Shown here in pieces: positions 1 to 9,000 of a stretch of DNA of 41,886 bases; within the stretch, counting starts at the first letter, position 1, and each line of letters starts with the position of its first letter. The DNA is from CAYMST01 sp964393115. Lineage in GTDB: Bacteria > Bacteroidota > Bacteroidia > Cytophagales > Cyclobacteriaceae. The stretch spans positions 1 through 41,886 of the forward strand of contig CAYMST010000009.1 in NCBI GenBank assembly GCA_964393115.1, read 5' to 3'. The position numbers and the translations under genes are program-made. A model generated the notes under the pieces. That model was not told the origin of the DNA. It was given only the letters and a program-made list of their open reading frames with translations, and searched no databases.

Positions 1-535
1 AACAGAAAAATATCCGCACGTCACATTCTTCTTTTCCGGAGGTCGTGAGCAGGAGTTCGATGGAGAAAAGAGACTTTTATGTCCTTCACCAAAAGTAGCT
101 ACGTATGACTTACAGCCAGAGATGAGTGCTTTTGATATTCGTGATAAAATAGTTCCAGAGCTTCAATCTGGTGAGCCTGATTTTATTTGTCTGAATTTCG
201 CAAATCCAGATATGGTGGGACATACAGGAGTTTTTGAAGCGGCTGTGAAGGCTTGTGAGACAGTGGATACGTGTGTGAAAGAAGTTGTAGATGTTGCTTT
301 GGCAAACGGTTATACGTCAATCATCATTGCGGATCATGGAAACTCAGATATCATGGTAAACGCTGATGGAAGTCCAAATACTGCACATACCACGAACTTA
401 GTGCCTTGCGTTTTTGTTGATAAAGACTTAGCGGGAACACCGAAAGATGGAAAGCTGGGAGATCTAGCTCCTACTATTCTTTCGTTGATGGGTGTAGAAA
501 AACCAGTAGATATGACTGGTGAGGTCTTACTATGA
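1..535 (+). CDS. gpmI: 2,3-bisphosphoglycerate-independent phosphoglycerate mutase, C-terminal part
   Basis: This enzyme interconverts 3- and 2-phosphoglycerate in glycolysis and gluconeogenesis, in the cytosol, using Mn. Only the C-terminal ~177 residues lie in the window. The open frame runs in from the left edge (first full codon at base 2) and ends TGA at 533-535. Visible family motifs are FFFSGGREQ, NFANPDMVGHTG, IIADHGNSD and TAHTTNLVP. The Asp/His residues in the last three are the metal ligands of the alkaline-phosphatase-like phosphatase domain. The Met codon at 122 is internal and not a start. The stop overlaps the ATG of the next gene by four bases (ATGA), so the two are probably co-transcribed and translationally coupled. 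Identity is confident; the N-terminus, including the catalytic Ser, is outside the window. Confidence 0.96.
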   Translation, partial: TEKYPHVTFFFSGGREQEFDGEKRLLCPSPKVATYDLQPEMSAFDIRDKIVPELQSGEPDFICLNFANPDMVGHTGVFEAAVKACETVDTCVKEVVDVALANGYTSIIIADHGNSDIMVNADGSPNTAHTTNLVPCVFVDKDLAGTPKDGKLGDLAPTILSLMGVEKPVDMTGEVLL

Positions 536-1065
536 GATTAATAAATATACTGATACTTATTTTTTTGGTTTCCTGTGCCTCGACATCCGAGGTACAGGAA
601 TCAAATAGTCCGTACTTTTCAATAGCACCGTTTTTGACCAAGGAAAAAACTGATGGTTTGAAGGGAGCTAGGAAAACAGTATCCTTTAATGAACAAAAAG
701 AAACGAAGCATCTGCGTTTAGATGAGATAAAAAAATCCTTAGAAATCTTAAAAGAGCTTGACCTCACTAGTCCGAGACTTTTAAATGCCTATTCTGTAGA
801 GCAAAACAATTCAACTGTTACTTATATAAGATCAGATGGTGACGAAAATGGCATATCGGATCTAACCTTAATGATCAAGGATGATCGTTTATCGCTTCAG
901 GCGAGTAGCCGAGAAAAGAATTTACTTTACGAATACAGGCGTACATTTTCAGCAAGCTTTTCCCAGGATTCTGTTTTGACCTCTTATACAGTTTCAGGGA
1001 CTAAGAAAATACTGGGCTATGATCAACGTGACTTTAGTGTCACGGTTGACTATTTGACAAAATAG
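532..1065 (+). CDS. hypothetical lipoprotein
   Basis: The product is 177 aa, family not recognised. It opens with a short type II signal peptide (MRLINILILIFLVSC) whose lipobox Cys is residue 15, so it should be lipidated and anchored in the envelope. The mature part is Ser/Thr-rich at first, then looks like beta strands from residue ~80 onward, with alternating polar and hydrophobic residues and no Cys. The ATG overlaps the gpmI stop, which fixes the start and suggests it is expressed with gpmI. No catalytic motif is visible, and nothing ties its function to glycolysis. Confidence 0.8.
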   Translation: MRLINILILIFLVSCASTSEVQESNSPYFSIAPFLTKEKTDGLKGARKTVSFNEQKETKHLRLDEIKKSLEILKELDLTSPRLLNAYSVEQNNSTVTYIRSDGDENGISDLTLMIKDDRLSLQASSREKNLLYEYRRTFSASFSQDSVLTSYTVSGTKKILGYDQRDFSVTVDYLTK

Positions 1066-1101
1066 ATATTCTCGCTTGTCAGAATTTAAATGTTCTGATC
1101 T

Positions 1102-1299
1102 ATGAACTTGAACAAAGCAATTAACTTCCTACTGATCATCTTTACTTCAACGTTTTTCTCCTGCTTTATTCAAATAAGCTCTGAACGGATCAGAACAGAT
1201 GCTGATTTTGCATTTTGGGTACTGTTGGGTTCGGTCGTATCTATAGTTTTAATAATGATATTGCTAATCATCAAACACTTTGTTTCCACAAAGTCATAA
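1102..1299 (+). CDS. small two-helix membrane protein
   Basis: A 65-aa ORF with two hydrophobic segments, roughly residues 5-25 and 38-60, separated by a charged loop (SSERIRTDAD), and a lysine-containing C-terminus. It starts 36 bases after the preceding lipoprotein gene on the same strand, so it may be the last gene of that transcript. The hydrophobic pattern and the lack of a competing ORF support it being real. It is short and not recognised, so it could still be chance. The Cys at residue 21 lies in a phenylalanine-rich stretch (TFFSCF), which is not a convincing lipobox. Confidence 0.5.
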   Translation: MNLNKAINFLLIIFTSTFFSCFIQISSERIRTDADFAFWVLLGSVVSIVLIMILLIIKHFVSTKS

Positions 1300-1325
1300 C
1301 GGTCCATAGAATAGTGACTGTGAAT

Positions 1326-2330
1326 TCATTTTAATCCTTCTGTACAGTTTTTACAAATATCAATCTCACTCCTTGACTTCAATAGTTGTTGTCTGAAATT
1401 TAGATACGCAGGGCCATTCCAAATCTCTGAGAAATCCTGATCCATGATATTGCCCATTTTATGCTTGGCATCCTTATCGAAGCAGCAGGGCACGATGTCA
1501 CCATCCCAAGTAAATACACAAGAGCTCCACATTCGCCAGCACTTATCGCTCCAGGCACTTTTGATGTGTAGATTTCCCTCGTTGTCTTTCTCATATCTAG
1601 ATTTAGCCGATGCTGGTAAAAGGTTGTTGGGGTCGTCACTTCCATATATTTGAGCGCTTTTGAATGTAACTCTATCCACACCGAGTTCGCGAGCGATGGA
1701 TTTCGCTTCCTTCATTTCATGCTCATTATGTCGAAACACGACAAACTGAAAGTCTACAAATGGTTTGGCTTTTCTACCTCGAGCCTTGATCAGCTTTTTC
1801 GTGTTGTCCAAGACTTTGGTCAAATCACCTCCGATCCGATACTTTTGGTAGCTTTCTTGGTTAGCACCGTCTACAGAAATAATAATTTTATCAATACCAG
1901 AGGCTAATATTGCTTCTGGATCTATGAAATGTGCATTGGTAGACGTTGCTACATAGATCCCCTTTGATTTGGCATAGGCTACCATTTCATGAAAATGTGG
2001 CACTAAATAGGGCTCTCCTTGGAAGTAAAAGGTCAGGTAAATGAGGTGATCAGATAGTTGATCTATGATTCTTCGAAAAACCTCTTCTTTTATATGACCA
2101 GTAGGTCGAGTAAAAGCGCGCAACCCACTGACGCATTCCGGACATCTAAGGTTACAAGCGGTGGTTGGTTCAATTGAGATCGCCTGAGGGAAAGCCGGGT
2201 GTACGGGGTCTTTCGTGTTTTGTGCGGTTCGATAACTTTTTCTAACATTAAAAATATTAGCTGCTTTCTTCCTGTTTACCTGGGAGATAAGATTAAGTTG
2301 ATCAAGAAATATTTTGTAGTAATCATTCAT
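1326..2330 (-). CDS. radical SAM / SPASM domain enzyme
   Basis: A 334-aa radical SAM protein. The 4Fe-4S cluster and S-adenosylmethionine site is the CNLRCPEC motif (CxxxCxxC) near residue 59. The C-terminal ~75 residues carry extra cysteines (CW, SSC, PCC, ICKNC) in the pattern of a SPASM auxiliary-cluster domain, including the common phrase DGDIVPCC and an MGNI...EIWNG segment. SPASM enzymes modify peptides, proteins or small molecules; the substrate here cannot be read from the sequence. The ATG overlaps the stop of the upstream small gene (ATGA at 2327-2330), so the pair forms a coupled two-gene operon. No obvious RiPP precursor lies beside it. Confidence 0.9.
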   Translation of the reverse strand: MNDYYKIFLDQLNLISQVNRKKAANIFNVRKSYRTAQNTKDPVHPAFPQAISIEPTTACNLRCPECVSGLRAFTRPTGHIKEEVFRRIIDQLSDHLIYLTFYFQGEPYLVPHFHEMVAYAKSKGIYVATSTNAHFIDPEAILASGIDKIIISVDGANQESYQKYRIGGDLTKVLDNTKKLIKARGRKAKPFVDFQFVVFRHNEHEMKEAKSIARELGVDRVTFKSAQIYGSDDPNNLLPASAKSRYEKDNEGNLHIKSAWSDKCWRMWSSCVFTWDGDIVPCCFDKDAKHKMGNIMDQDFSEIWNGPAYLNFRQQLLKSRSEIDICKNCTEGLK

Positions 2331-2674
2331 TTGACTTCTTCAACAATAGAACTTCCTTTCGAACCGTCTCCACTAGTCCATTGCCATTCTTCCTGTAATC
2401 GTATACGCCCATCTTCTAGTATCTGTGGTACGGAATGACATTTTCCAGTCATGATTGTTCCGTACGTGTTCATATGATGGTAGGCAAAGTCGAGCTTACC
2501 ATTTGAATCTGCCGTGCCGATCAAATGTCCTTTAATAATTTCTCCTCCTTGATAATTGGCCCAAACCATGTTCTCTTTTTGGAAGTAATGAAATTGGGTC
2601 CGGTTAGAGACTTCGCCGTTGTCGGAGTTTAAAATGGCAGTAAAAACACGGTTATTGTAATTGATTTTGCTCAT
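2327..2674 (-). CDS. small conserved protein of the type often labelled N-acetylglutamate synthase-like
   Basis: A 115-aa soluble protein. The ATG at 2674 (MSKINYNNRVFTAI) is preferred over the longer reading from a TTG at 2707, because the family characteristically begins with the YNNRVFTAILNSDNGEVS block and the extension would overlap the divergent gene's start. Further blocks are FHYFQ, MVWANYQGGEIIKGHLIG and LDFAYHHMN, ending in an EEWQW segment. Databases often call such proteins N-acetylglutamate synthase, but the protein is far too short for a GNAT-plus-kinase enzyme and I see no acetyl-CoA motif, so that name should not be trusted. It is coupled to the radical SAM gene downstream. 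It lies 32 bp from the divergent Lnb-like gene, so both promoters must fit in or overlap that gap. Confidence 0.75.
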   Translation of the reverse strand: MSKINYNNRVFTAILNSDNGEVSNRTQFHYFQKENMVWANYQGGEIIKGHLIGTADSNGKLDFAYHHMNTYGTIMTGKCHSVPQILEDGRIRLQEEWQWTSGDGSKGSSIVEEVK

Positions 2675-2706
2675 TTTTGATTTGAAAATAGTTTTAACAG
2701 ACAACA

Positions 2707-3882
2707 ATGGTTCGTTCGATTGCCGGTCGCCTTTTCATAGGGCTTCTTTTGCTCCTGTCCTCAAATGTAGGGCTTGCCAAGCTAATTCTCTCCGATCAAG
2801 CGGAGATAAGTATAATAACGTTAGGCCCGTATCAGCCAGAGTTATATTCAGTGTATGGTCACAGCGCCATCCGTATTCATGATCCCATAAATCATATTGA
2901 TTTCGCGTATAATTATGGTCATTTTGACTTTGCAAAGAAGAATTTTTACTGGAATTATGCCACTGGTCGCCCCATGTACGAAATTGGCTTTAATGCTTAC
3001 CCTCGACTCCGTGACTTCTACATTTGGCAACAACGGGAGATTTATGAGCAAGTACTCAATCTCACCTTGGAGGAAAAGCAGACGTTTGCTGACTTTTTAT
3101 ATAATAACTACCTACCCGAAAACCGTGAGTACAAGTACCATTACTTTTTTGACAACTGTGCAACCAAACTCCCGGAAATAACAACCAAAGTTCTCAGAGG
3201 GACGGTAACCTATGACCTTTCTTTTGCTCAAGATGGAAAGACGATTCGGGAACTCATGAATATGGAAAACGGTGAGCATTACTGGGGAAAACTGGGCATA
3301 AATGTATGTCTGGGAAGTCAAATCGATAAGAAAGCAGCTCCTTACACCTACCTTTTTAAACCTTATAACGTTCGATACGCTTTTGAGAACGCCAAATTAC
3401 AGCGTGGAGATAGTTTGGTAAACCTAGTAAAAGAATCTAATTCGGTTTATATGCCAGAGGACGTTGTGCCTTACAACGAAGGACCTTGGAGACCCAAAGT
3501 TGTTTTTGGAGTGATCTTTATTCTATGCGGGTTTAGTGCCTACTTAGAATTGAAAAGGGGCAAAAGGAGAAAGTGGTTGGACACTACATTCTTCTTTTTG
3601 ATCGGCTCAGCCGGTTGGTTACTGTCCTTCTTATGGCTAGGTACGGAACATATGTCCCAATACAATTGGAACTTAGTGTGGGCGCTACCTTTCCATTTAC
3701 CACTTGCGTTTTGGACATGGACGAATAAGTATTGGGTCAAGCGACTGTACTTCCAATCTGGTATTGCAGCGGTTTTATTGATATTCTTTATGCCGTTAAT
3801 TCCTCAAGAGTTACCGAAAGAACTTATTCCTCTTTTACTAACTATAGGATTAAGAGGCTTTATGGTGTGGCGATTGAACTAA
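2707..3882 (+). CDS. lnb: DUF4105 membrane protein, Lnb-type lipoprotein N-acyltransferase candidate
   Basis: A 391-aa protein with an N-terminal signal peptide (residues ~1-24), a ~230-residue exported DUF4105 domain and a C-terminal block of four to five transmembrane helices (from ~264 to ~385). The domain shows the conserved VYGHSAIRI (His ~52) and FFDNCATKLPEI (Cys ~151) motifs expected of a papain/NlpC-like Cys-His active site. DUF4105 proteins of Bacteroides have been assigned as Lnb, which N-acylates the lipid-modified Cys of lipoproteins in bacteria lacking classical Lnt. That fits a genome rich in lipoproteins (at least six in this window). Function is inferred from family; the motifs are seen directly. 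It is convergent with rluB, separated only by a hairpin covering both stop codons. Confidence 0.82.
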   Translation: MVRSIAGRLFIGLLLLLSSNVGLAKLILSDQAEISIITLGPYQPELYSVYGHSAIRIHDPINHIDFAYNYGHFDFAKKNFYWNYATGRPMYEIGFNAYPRLRDFYIWQQREIYEQVLNLTLEEKQTFADFLYNNYLPENREYKYHYFFDNCATKLPEITTKVLRGTVTYDLSFAQDGKTIRELMNMENGEHYWGKLGINVCLGSQIDKKAAPYTYLFKPYNVRYAFENAKLQRGDSLVNLVKESNSVYMPEDVVPYNEGPWRPKVVFGVIFILCGFSAYLELKRGKRRKWLDTTFFFLIGSAGWLLSFLWLGTEHMSQYNWNLVWALPFHLPLAFWTWTNKYWVKRLYFQSGIAAVLLIFFMPLIPQELPKELIPLLLTIGLRGFMVWRLN

Positions 3883-3892
3883 GTTCAATCGC
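3870..3892. terminator. bidirectional terminator-like dyad between lnb and rluB
   Basis: A perfect 10-bp inverted repeat (GCGATTGAAC / GTTCAATCGC) with a 3-base loop TAA. The loop is the stop codon of the plus-strand gene, and the last base of the dyad is the last base of the minus-strand gene's stop. Because it lies exactly between convergent genes it probably terminates or stabilises both transcripts. There is no strong T-run on either side. Confidence 0.6.
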
Positions 3893-4728
3893 TATTTCAT
3901 AACTTTTTTGAGGAGAATCAGTTCTTTATCCTCTATGTAGCGCCACTTCCCTCGCGGCAGGTCATTTTTGGTCAACGGACCAAACATGACACGGTCCAGC
4001 TGTGTGACATCATATCCTAAGTGCTCAAAAATTCGCCTTACAATGCGGTTTCGTCCGATGTGTATTTCAAGCCCTAGTATGGATTTGTCTTTACTAAGCA
4101 CCTGAATATCATCTACCTTCGCTGGTCCATCCTCTAATACTACACCAGAGCGAATAGTATCCAAATCATTTTTCGCTAATGGCTTATTGAGGGTTACCTG
4201 ATAGATCTTTTTTATTTGAAAAGATGGGTGTGTCAGTTTTTTGGCTAGTTCACCGTCATTGGTAAACATCAGCAGGCCTGTCGTGTTTCGATCAAGCCGA
4301 CCCACCGGATAAATCCGAGAATTGGTGGCTCTTTTCACCAAAGACATTACTGTTTTCCGTCCTTGAGGATCATCCATTGTGGTGATATAGTCCTTTGGCT
4401 TGTTAAGTAAAACATAAACAGGAGCCTCTCCACGTAATGTTTTACCTTGATAGCGGACTTTATCCTTTGGGGTGACACGTGTGCCAAGTTCTGTTACAAC
4501 TTTCCCGTTTATAGTGATTTTACCATTCGTAATGAGTGCCTCGGCATCACGCCGGGAACAAATGCCGGCATTGGCAATAAATTTATTCAAGCGGACACCA
4601 CTGGCATTCGTATTACCTCCTGATATCGGTTCATACTTCTTTGCGTCAGAACCTTTTTTCGCTGGAAGTTTTTTCGACTTATCCGGCTTATCAAACGCTT
4701 TCTTCCTATCCCCTCTCTTATCTTTCAT
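3892..4728 (-). CDS. rluB: 23S rRNA pseudouridine synthase, RsuA/RluB family
   Basis: A 278-aa cytosolic enzyme that isomerises uridine to pseudouridine in ribosomal RNA. It has a Lys-rich, low-complexity N-terminal tail (residues ~1-40), then an S4 RNA-binding domain (VRLNKFIANAGICSRRDAEALI), then the catalytic domain with the GRLDRNTTGLLMFTNDG motif, whose Asp is the catalytic nucleophile. The RsuA/RluB-type R-x-x-R phrase NRIVRRIFEHLGYDVTQLDR follows. The start overlaps the scpB stop (ATGA), an arrangement commonly seen for scpB-rluB. The exact target uridine cannot be read here; RluB is more likely than RsuA from gene order. Confidence 0.92.
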   Translation of the reverse strand: MKDKRGDRKKAFDKPDKSKKLPAKKGSDAKKYEPISGGNTNASGVRLNKFIANAGICSRRDAEALITNGKITINGKVVTELGTRVTPKDKVRYQGKTLRGEAPVYVLLNKPKDYITTMDDPQGRKTVMSLVKRATNSRIYPVGRLDRNTTGLLMFTNDGELAKKLTHPSFQIKKIYQVTLNKPLAKNDLDTIRSGVVLEDGPAKVDDIQVLSKDKSILGLEIHIGRNRIVRRIFEHLGYDVTQLDRVMFGPLTKNDLPRGKWRYIEDKELILLKKVMK

Positions 4729-5288
4729 TCCTCTTGTTTGTCACCGATTTCGTTTTCGGCTTTTGAAAAGTCTTTAAGCGTTGGAAGGTCTTTCAACGAA
4801 TTAATACCAAAGTAATCCATAAACTTACTACTGGTGCCGTACAGCAATGGCCTTCCAACTTTATCTGATTTACCTCGAATCTCTACAAGCTCCTTCTCCA
4901 GCAGCTTTTGAATTGAGTAGTCGCAGTTTACACCTCTTATTTGCTCAATTTCAACTTTAGTAATTGGCTGTTTATAAGCAATAATAGAAAGTGTCTCTAG
5001 AGCGGAAGTAGATAATTTCCGCTTTGACTGCTGACGCAAAAGTAAAGAAATACTGGCTTGATAGGCGGGCTTAGTGAGAAATTGATAGCCACCACCACTT
5101 TCTGCCAGTTCAAAAGAGAAATGGTCTGATTTATATTTCTGATCGAGTTGGCCTATGGTTTTCAAAATAGCTTCCTCATCAATATCTGCTTGAAACATTT
5201 CAACTATACAACGCTGAATGTCTCGTACAGGCAATGGTTTAGGGGCACAAAAGATAAGCGCCTCTACATGCTGAATAAGAAAATCCAA
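4725..5288 (-). CDS. scpB: segregation and condensation protein B
   Basis: A 187-aa winged-helix protein that with ScpA and SMC forms the bacterial condensin acting on the nucleoid. Visible family features are the N-terminal HVEALIFCAPKPL, the central KLSTSALETLSIIAYKQPITKVEIEQIRGV block and the VGRPLLYGTS segment. The start is a TTG at 5288: no ATG occurs before residue ~31, and the conserved EALIF block needs this start. It is preceded by a purine-rich AAAGGT and lies 2 bp after the stop of the DksA-like gene. The gene is translationally coupled to rluB downstream. scpA is not in the window. Confidence 0.95.
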   Translation of the reverse strand: MDFLIQHVEALIFCAPKPLPVRDIQRCIVEMFQADIDEEAILKTIGQLDQKYKSDHFSFELAESGGGYQFLTKPAYQASISLLLRQQSKRKLSTSALETLSIIAYKQPITKVEIEQIRGVNCDYSIQKLLEKELVEIRGKSDKVGRPLLYGTSSKFMDYFGINSLKDLPTLKDFSKAENEIGDKQEE

Positions 5289-5290
5289 TA

Positions 5291-5668
5291 TTACCTTTTC
5301 GCTAGTTTGGCTTCGATGGAGTGCATAGTATGAGGTACAGCCTTTAGCCTTTCTTTACCAATAAGCTTACCGGTATCTATACAAATGCCGTATGTTCCGT
5401 TTTTGATACGGATTAACGCGTTTTCCAAATTCTTGATGAACTTTTGTTGGCGTCCGGCAAGCTGACTCAAGCTTTCTTTCTCCATCGTGTCGGTTCCATC
5501 TTCTAGACCTTTGATGGCGTTAAAGGTATTATCTCCTCCTCCATATACTTTTTTCATGGAGTCCTTGATAAAATTAAACTCTGAAGTGGCTTGCTCTAAT
5601 TTACGTTTGATCAAATCTTCAAACTCCTTTAATTCTTCGTCGGAGTATCGGGTTTTTTCCTCGCTCAT
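5291..5668 (-). CDS. DksA/TraR-family protein with a degenerate zinc finger
   Basis: A 125-aa protein: an acidic coiled-coil N-terminal half (residues ~1-80) and a C-terminal block IKNGTYGICIDTGKLIGKERLKAVPHTMHSIEAK that aligns by eye with the DksA/TraR finger (YGxCxxxxxxIxxxRLxAxPxxxxCxxC). Only the first of four zinc-ligand Cys is present (~residue 95); the second is Thr or Asp and the last pair is replaced by Ser-Ile-Glu. This cysteine-poor form is seen widely in Bacteroidota. It may bind the RNA polymerase secondary channel without zinc, but that is inference. It is the first gene of the dksA-like/scpB/rluB operon. Confidence 0.88.
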   Translation of the reverse strand: MSEEKTRYSDEELKEFEDLIKRKLEQATSEFNFIKDSMKKVYGGGDNTFNAIKGLEDGTDTMEKESLSQLAGRQQKFIKNLENALIRIKNGTYGICIDTGKLIGKERLKAVPHTMHSIEAKLAKR

Positions 5669-5803
5669 TTTTTTCCTGACTCTTAATTGCTAACCGCGCG
5701 CTAATGTAAGCGATCAGCCGAATAATTAAAAATACAATAAAAGGTCAGAATTGAGTCAGTTACTATTTACATAAAAAGGTTATGTTGGTGATGAGTACGT
5801 AAA

Positions 5804-5986
5804 TTAGTACAGGTTTGTTTCCAATTGACGAGATCCGTATTTTGATTTGAGCAATTTTATGCGTTCTAAAACCGCACTTTTGTCTAATGTAATGCGATAT
5901 TGCTTTTTAATTAAAATACTTATGTCTTCTGCTCGAAGCCCTTTACCAAGACTCGATTGTATAAGTGTATCGATTAAACATCTCAT
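5804..5986 (-). CDS. small hypothetical protein, possibly helix-turn-helix
   Basis: A 60-aa ORF from ATG 5986; a longer reading from TTG 6016 would run into the dyad at 6002-6018 and is less likely. The residues LRAEDISILIKKQYRI followed by TLDKSAVLERIKLLKSKYG suggest two or three amphipathic helices and a basic recognition-like helix, so a small winged-helix or HTH fold is possible. It lies downstream of the lamin-tail gene on the same strand. The family is not recognised and the ORF is short, so confidence is limited. Confidence 0.4.
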   Translation of the reverse strand: MRCLIDTLIQSSLGKGLRAEDISILIKKQYRITLDKSAVLERIKLLKSKYGSRQLETNLY

Positions 5987-6001
5987 GATATAATTAGTCT
6001 T

Positions 6002-6018
6002 TATTGTAGTATACAATA
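6002..6018. promoter_or_regulatory. inverted repeat upstream of the small ORF
   Basis: TATTGTA and TACAATA form perfect 7-bp arms around a 3-base spacer, centred about 24 bp before the ATG at 5986. Position and symmetry fit an operator for a small dimeric regulator, perhaps the adjacent ORF itself. The AT-rich arms mean chance cannot be excluded. Confidence 0.35.
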
Positions 6019-6061
6019 TACGAAAAATTCGACAACCTGTCCAGTAAATAGGGTGGAGATA

Positions 6062-9000
6062 TTACATTTTCCCGATTAAAATGGCCTTTTTGTCATGAAT
6101 CGAACGTCCATTGAGTTGATGAATTTCGGTGAATAGTATATAAAGCCCAGCTTTTAATACGCTCACACCATCGGTACCGTCCCAAATAACCGTTTGTTGC
6201 TGACTTAATATTTTATTAGATACTAACTTAGTTATTTCACGACCATCGAGGTCTAGAACGGAAATAGTTCCTAAGGAACCTGAGTGCTGAGTGTTGATAT
6301 GAATCAAACAATAGTCTTTCCAACCATCATTATTTGGCGAAAAAGCACGGTTTTCGATATTGATCATGTTATTAGCCGAGTGATTTTCGATAAAGTTAGA
6401 GTTTGCACGGCCAGGAGTCTTGTACCCTCTGTTAGAAGTGGTGGAGTTCCAGCTCTTGTTTAGGGAAAGGGTTCTTTCAAGGCTTACCCCTTTGGTAGTA
6501 ATAAGATTGATATGATGATCTTCGGGTTTGTAGTCTACACTATCAATTGTGTTTTCGGCTTCGTCTAATAGCTCCACTATTGATCCATCATTTGGCAAGG
6601 AAAATAGTTGCTTAGACTCTAATAAATGGAATTGATGAGTATTGATGCATGTGGCATTAAAGCTTGTACTGTCCTTTACCAGAACAATTATTTCCATGGG
6701 TTTTATAAGGTGGTTATTGGAGGTAAGGACCACCTCTTTTGGTTGCGAGGTGTTGTCAAGATCGGTTCTTTTGATGGTCCAATTTTTAAGATTTATATAC
6801 TTATTGGATCGGTTAAGTAGCTCGATGTACTCACCACCGGACTGTAGTGGATCAAACATTATTTCATTGATGATGACATCGTGAAACCCTGCTGATTTTA
6901 CAACTTGAGTATTTAAGGTTGAGTTCATTAAAGGATTTCCTTGACAATCTTCAATGGCATCAAGACTGACAGTTAACCATTGGCTTTCAGAAATATTTTC
7001 TGACTTAGTGATCCCAATGGTCTTAAAAGTTAACGAATCAATAGTTAGGGTGGTCTGTAGATTATTGATCGTTATATCGTTGGGTTCAAATGGTTTTGGC
7101 TTTATGGTCTTATTGAAAGTTATTTCAATATCCGTTCCATTATACGCGATGGCATGTTGAATCACAAATGGCGATTGGATCACGGTATTTTGGATTGAAT
7201 TAATATAGCCAGGAGTGCCTGAAACGTCGCTTTGGCTACTTCTCCAGTTCGGTGTTAGATCGCAATGATTGTTTATATCTATTCTCTCTAAGGACAGTCC
7301 ACTGTGCTCGTCATCTGTATGTAGAGAGGAATAGTAGTTTATATGAGAGATGAGAATGGAGTCGTGATATATCGAAATATGCCCTTGATCATTCGGTAAG
7401 GCGTCCCAGCCAGTTACTTCAATAAGATTTAGGCTATCAGGAAATTGAGATATGGAGCCTTTGGGAATTAGTAAAACAAACTCTTCTGGCGGGAGATTAA
7501 ATTCTTCTACTTGGGCCTTTTTATCATTATTTCGTATGATGGACAGGTTTTTGACCATAAGATGGTTAGAAGTTGTGTTGTATAGCTCGATATATTCTAC
7601 TTCGGGTAGCTGCCCCTTTGTAGGAGAAGGTTCAACCATGAGTTCAGTAATTATTAAATCATTAAATCCAGGTGAGACCCCGTTGGATATGATAATTGAA
7701 GTGTCGGCTAATCTTGCTCCCCAACAGTTGGCAAGATTTGATAGTTCTAGAAAATACTCTTTCCCAAACGCAATCGGCTCGGTAAAGCCAAGTGCCATAT
7801 AGTTTTCATTAACAGATATCTCATCTATGGGTGGTCCCGTGAAGCCTTTAATGCTGTTGACAACAGTTGATTTGTCAATTTCTTGTGAGAACTCAATTTC
7901 AAGACGCGATTCTGATCTAATACTATGCCTTACGGCGGCTGGTGGTATTTCTGTCAATTGACTAATGGAATTAGGGGTGCCTGGACTCCCTCCTAATGGG
8001 TGACTGGAGCTATGCCAAACGGAATTTCCGTTACATCGCTGTGATTGAAGACTGCGCTCAATTGAATAACCACCTGCTATCTTTTCGGTTTCCGTATGTA
8101 AGCCTAAATTGTATGTGATACTGTCAATTACATTTTCGAAGTGATCTCGAAGTACTAATGCCTCACCACTATTCGTAAGTGATCCCGACGCGATCTCCAC
8201 TACCTTTCCATATTCAGTGAAATCACTTTTGGACTTCGAAATGATGATATGCTCATCAGCAGAAATTATTACGGAATCCCAAGGCGAACCAAACCCTTCT
8301 AAACGAAACAAAGTGGCGTCAATAGTATACGCTGACGTATTCCAAATTTCTACATATTCTTCGCTTGGCAGATCTACAGGTGGATGGAAGTCAGCCATTA
8401 TTTCGTTGATAATCAGCGTGTTTTGTGGAGTTGGTGAATTAATGGAAAACGTAACCTTTTTGCTATATTCTGTTTCATTATCGTTGGAGAGGTTAACGGT
8501 TAGTTCATATTGGTTTCTAAGTAAATAGGGGTATTCTAACCGGATGGTTGAATCGTTTAGTAGTCGAGCTGATATTGGTTCGTTATACCCACCGCTTAAC
8601 CGGTACTGGTTTCTTTTTTTAATATCCCAAACACCAGGTATACCTTCAAAGTGTAAATCAATCTTTTGGAAGTTGGTACTTGAATCAACCTCAAACTTTA
8701 TGATCTCAAAAATCTTGAACGGAATAGCAGTAGTTTTGTCGCCTGTAATAGATGGACCGATTTCTAATAGGTTTTCATTTTTTGTGAGAGGTTGGTTGGT
8801 TTCCAGTTCCAACAACCTGTCGGTAATTAACCTTATAGCTTTTATACCGATATTTTGATTTATGATGTAATTTTTAGGATCGAGATATTCATTACTTAGA
8901 TCTTCCGTCGTGCCGAAAGAGAGGAGGAGCTTACTTCGACTGCTCGCTTTTATACTTGTTGGTAATGCCGTTTTGGTTACATGAAAACTGTCAAAGAAGA

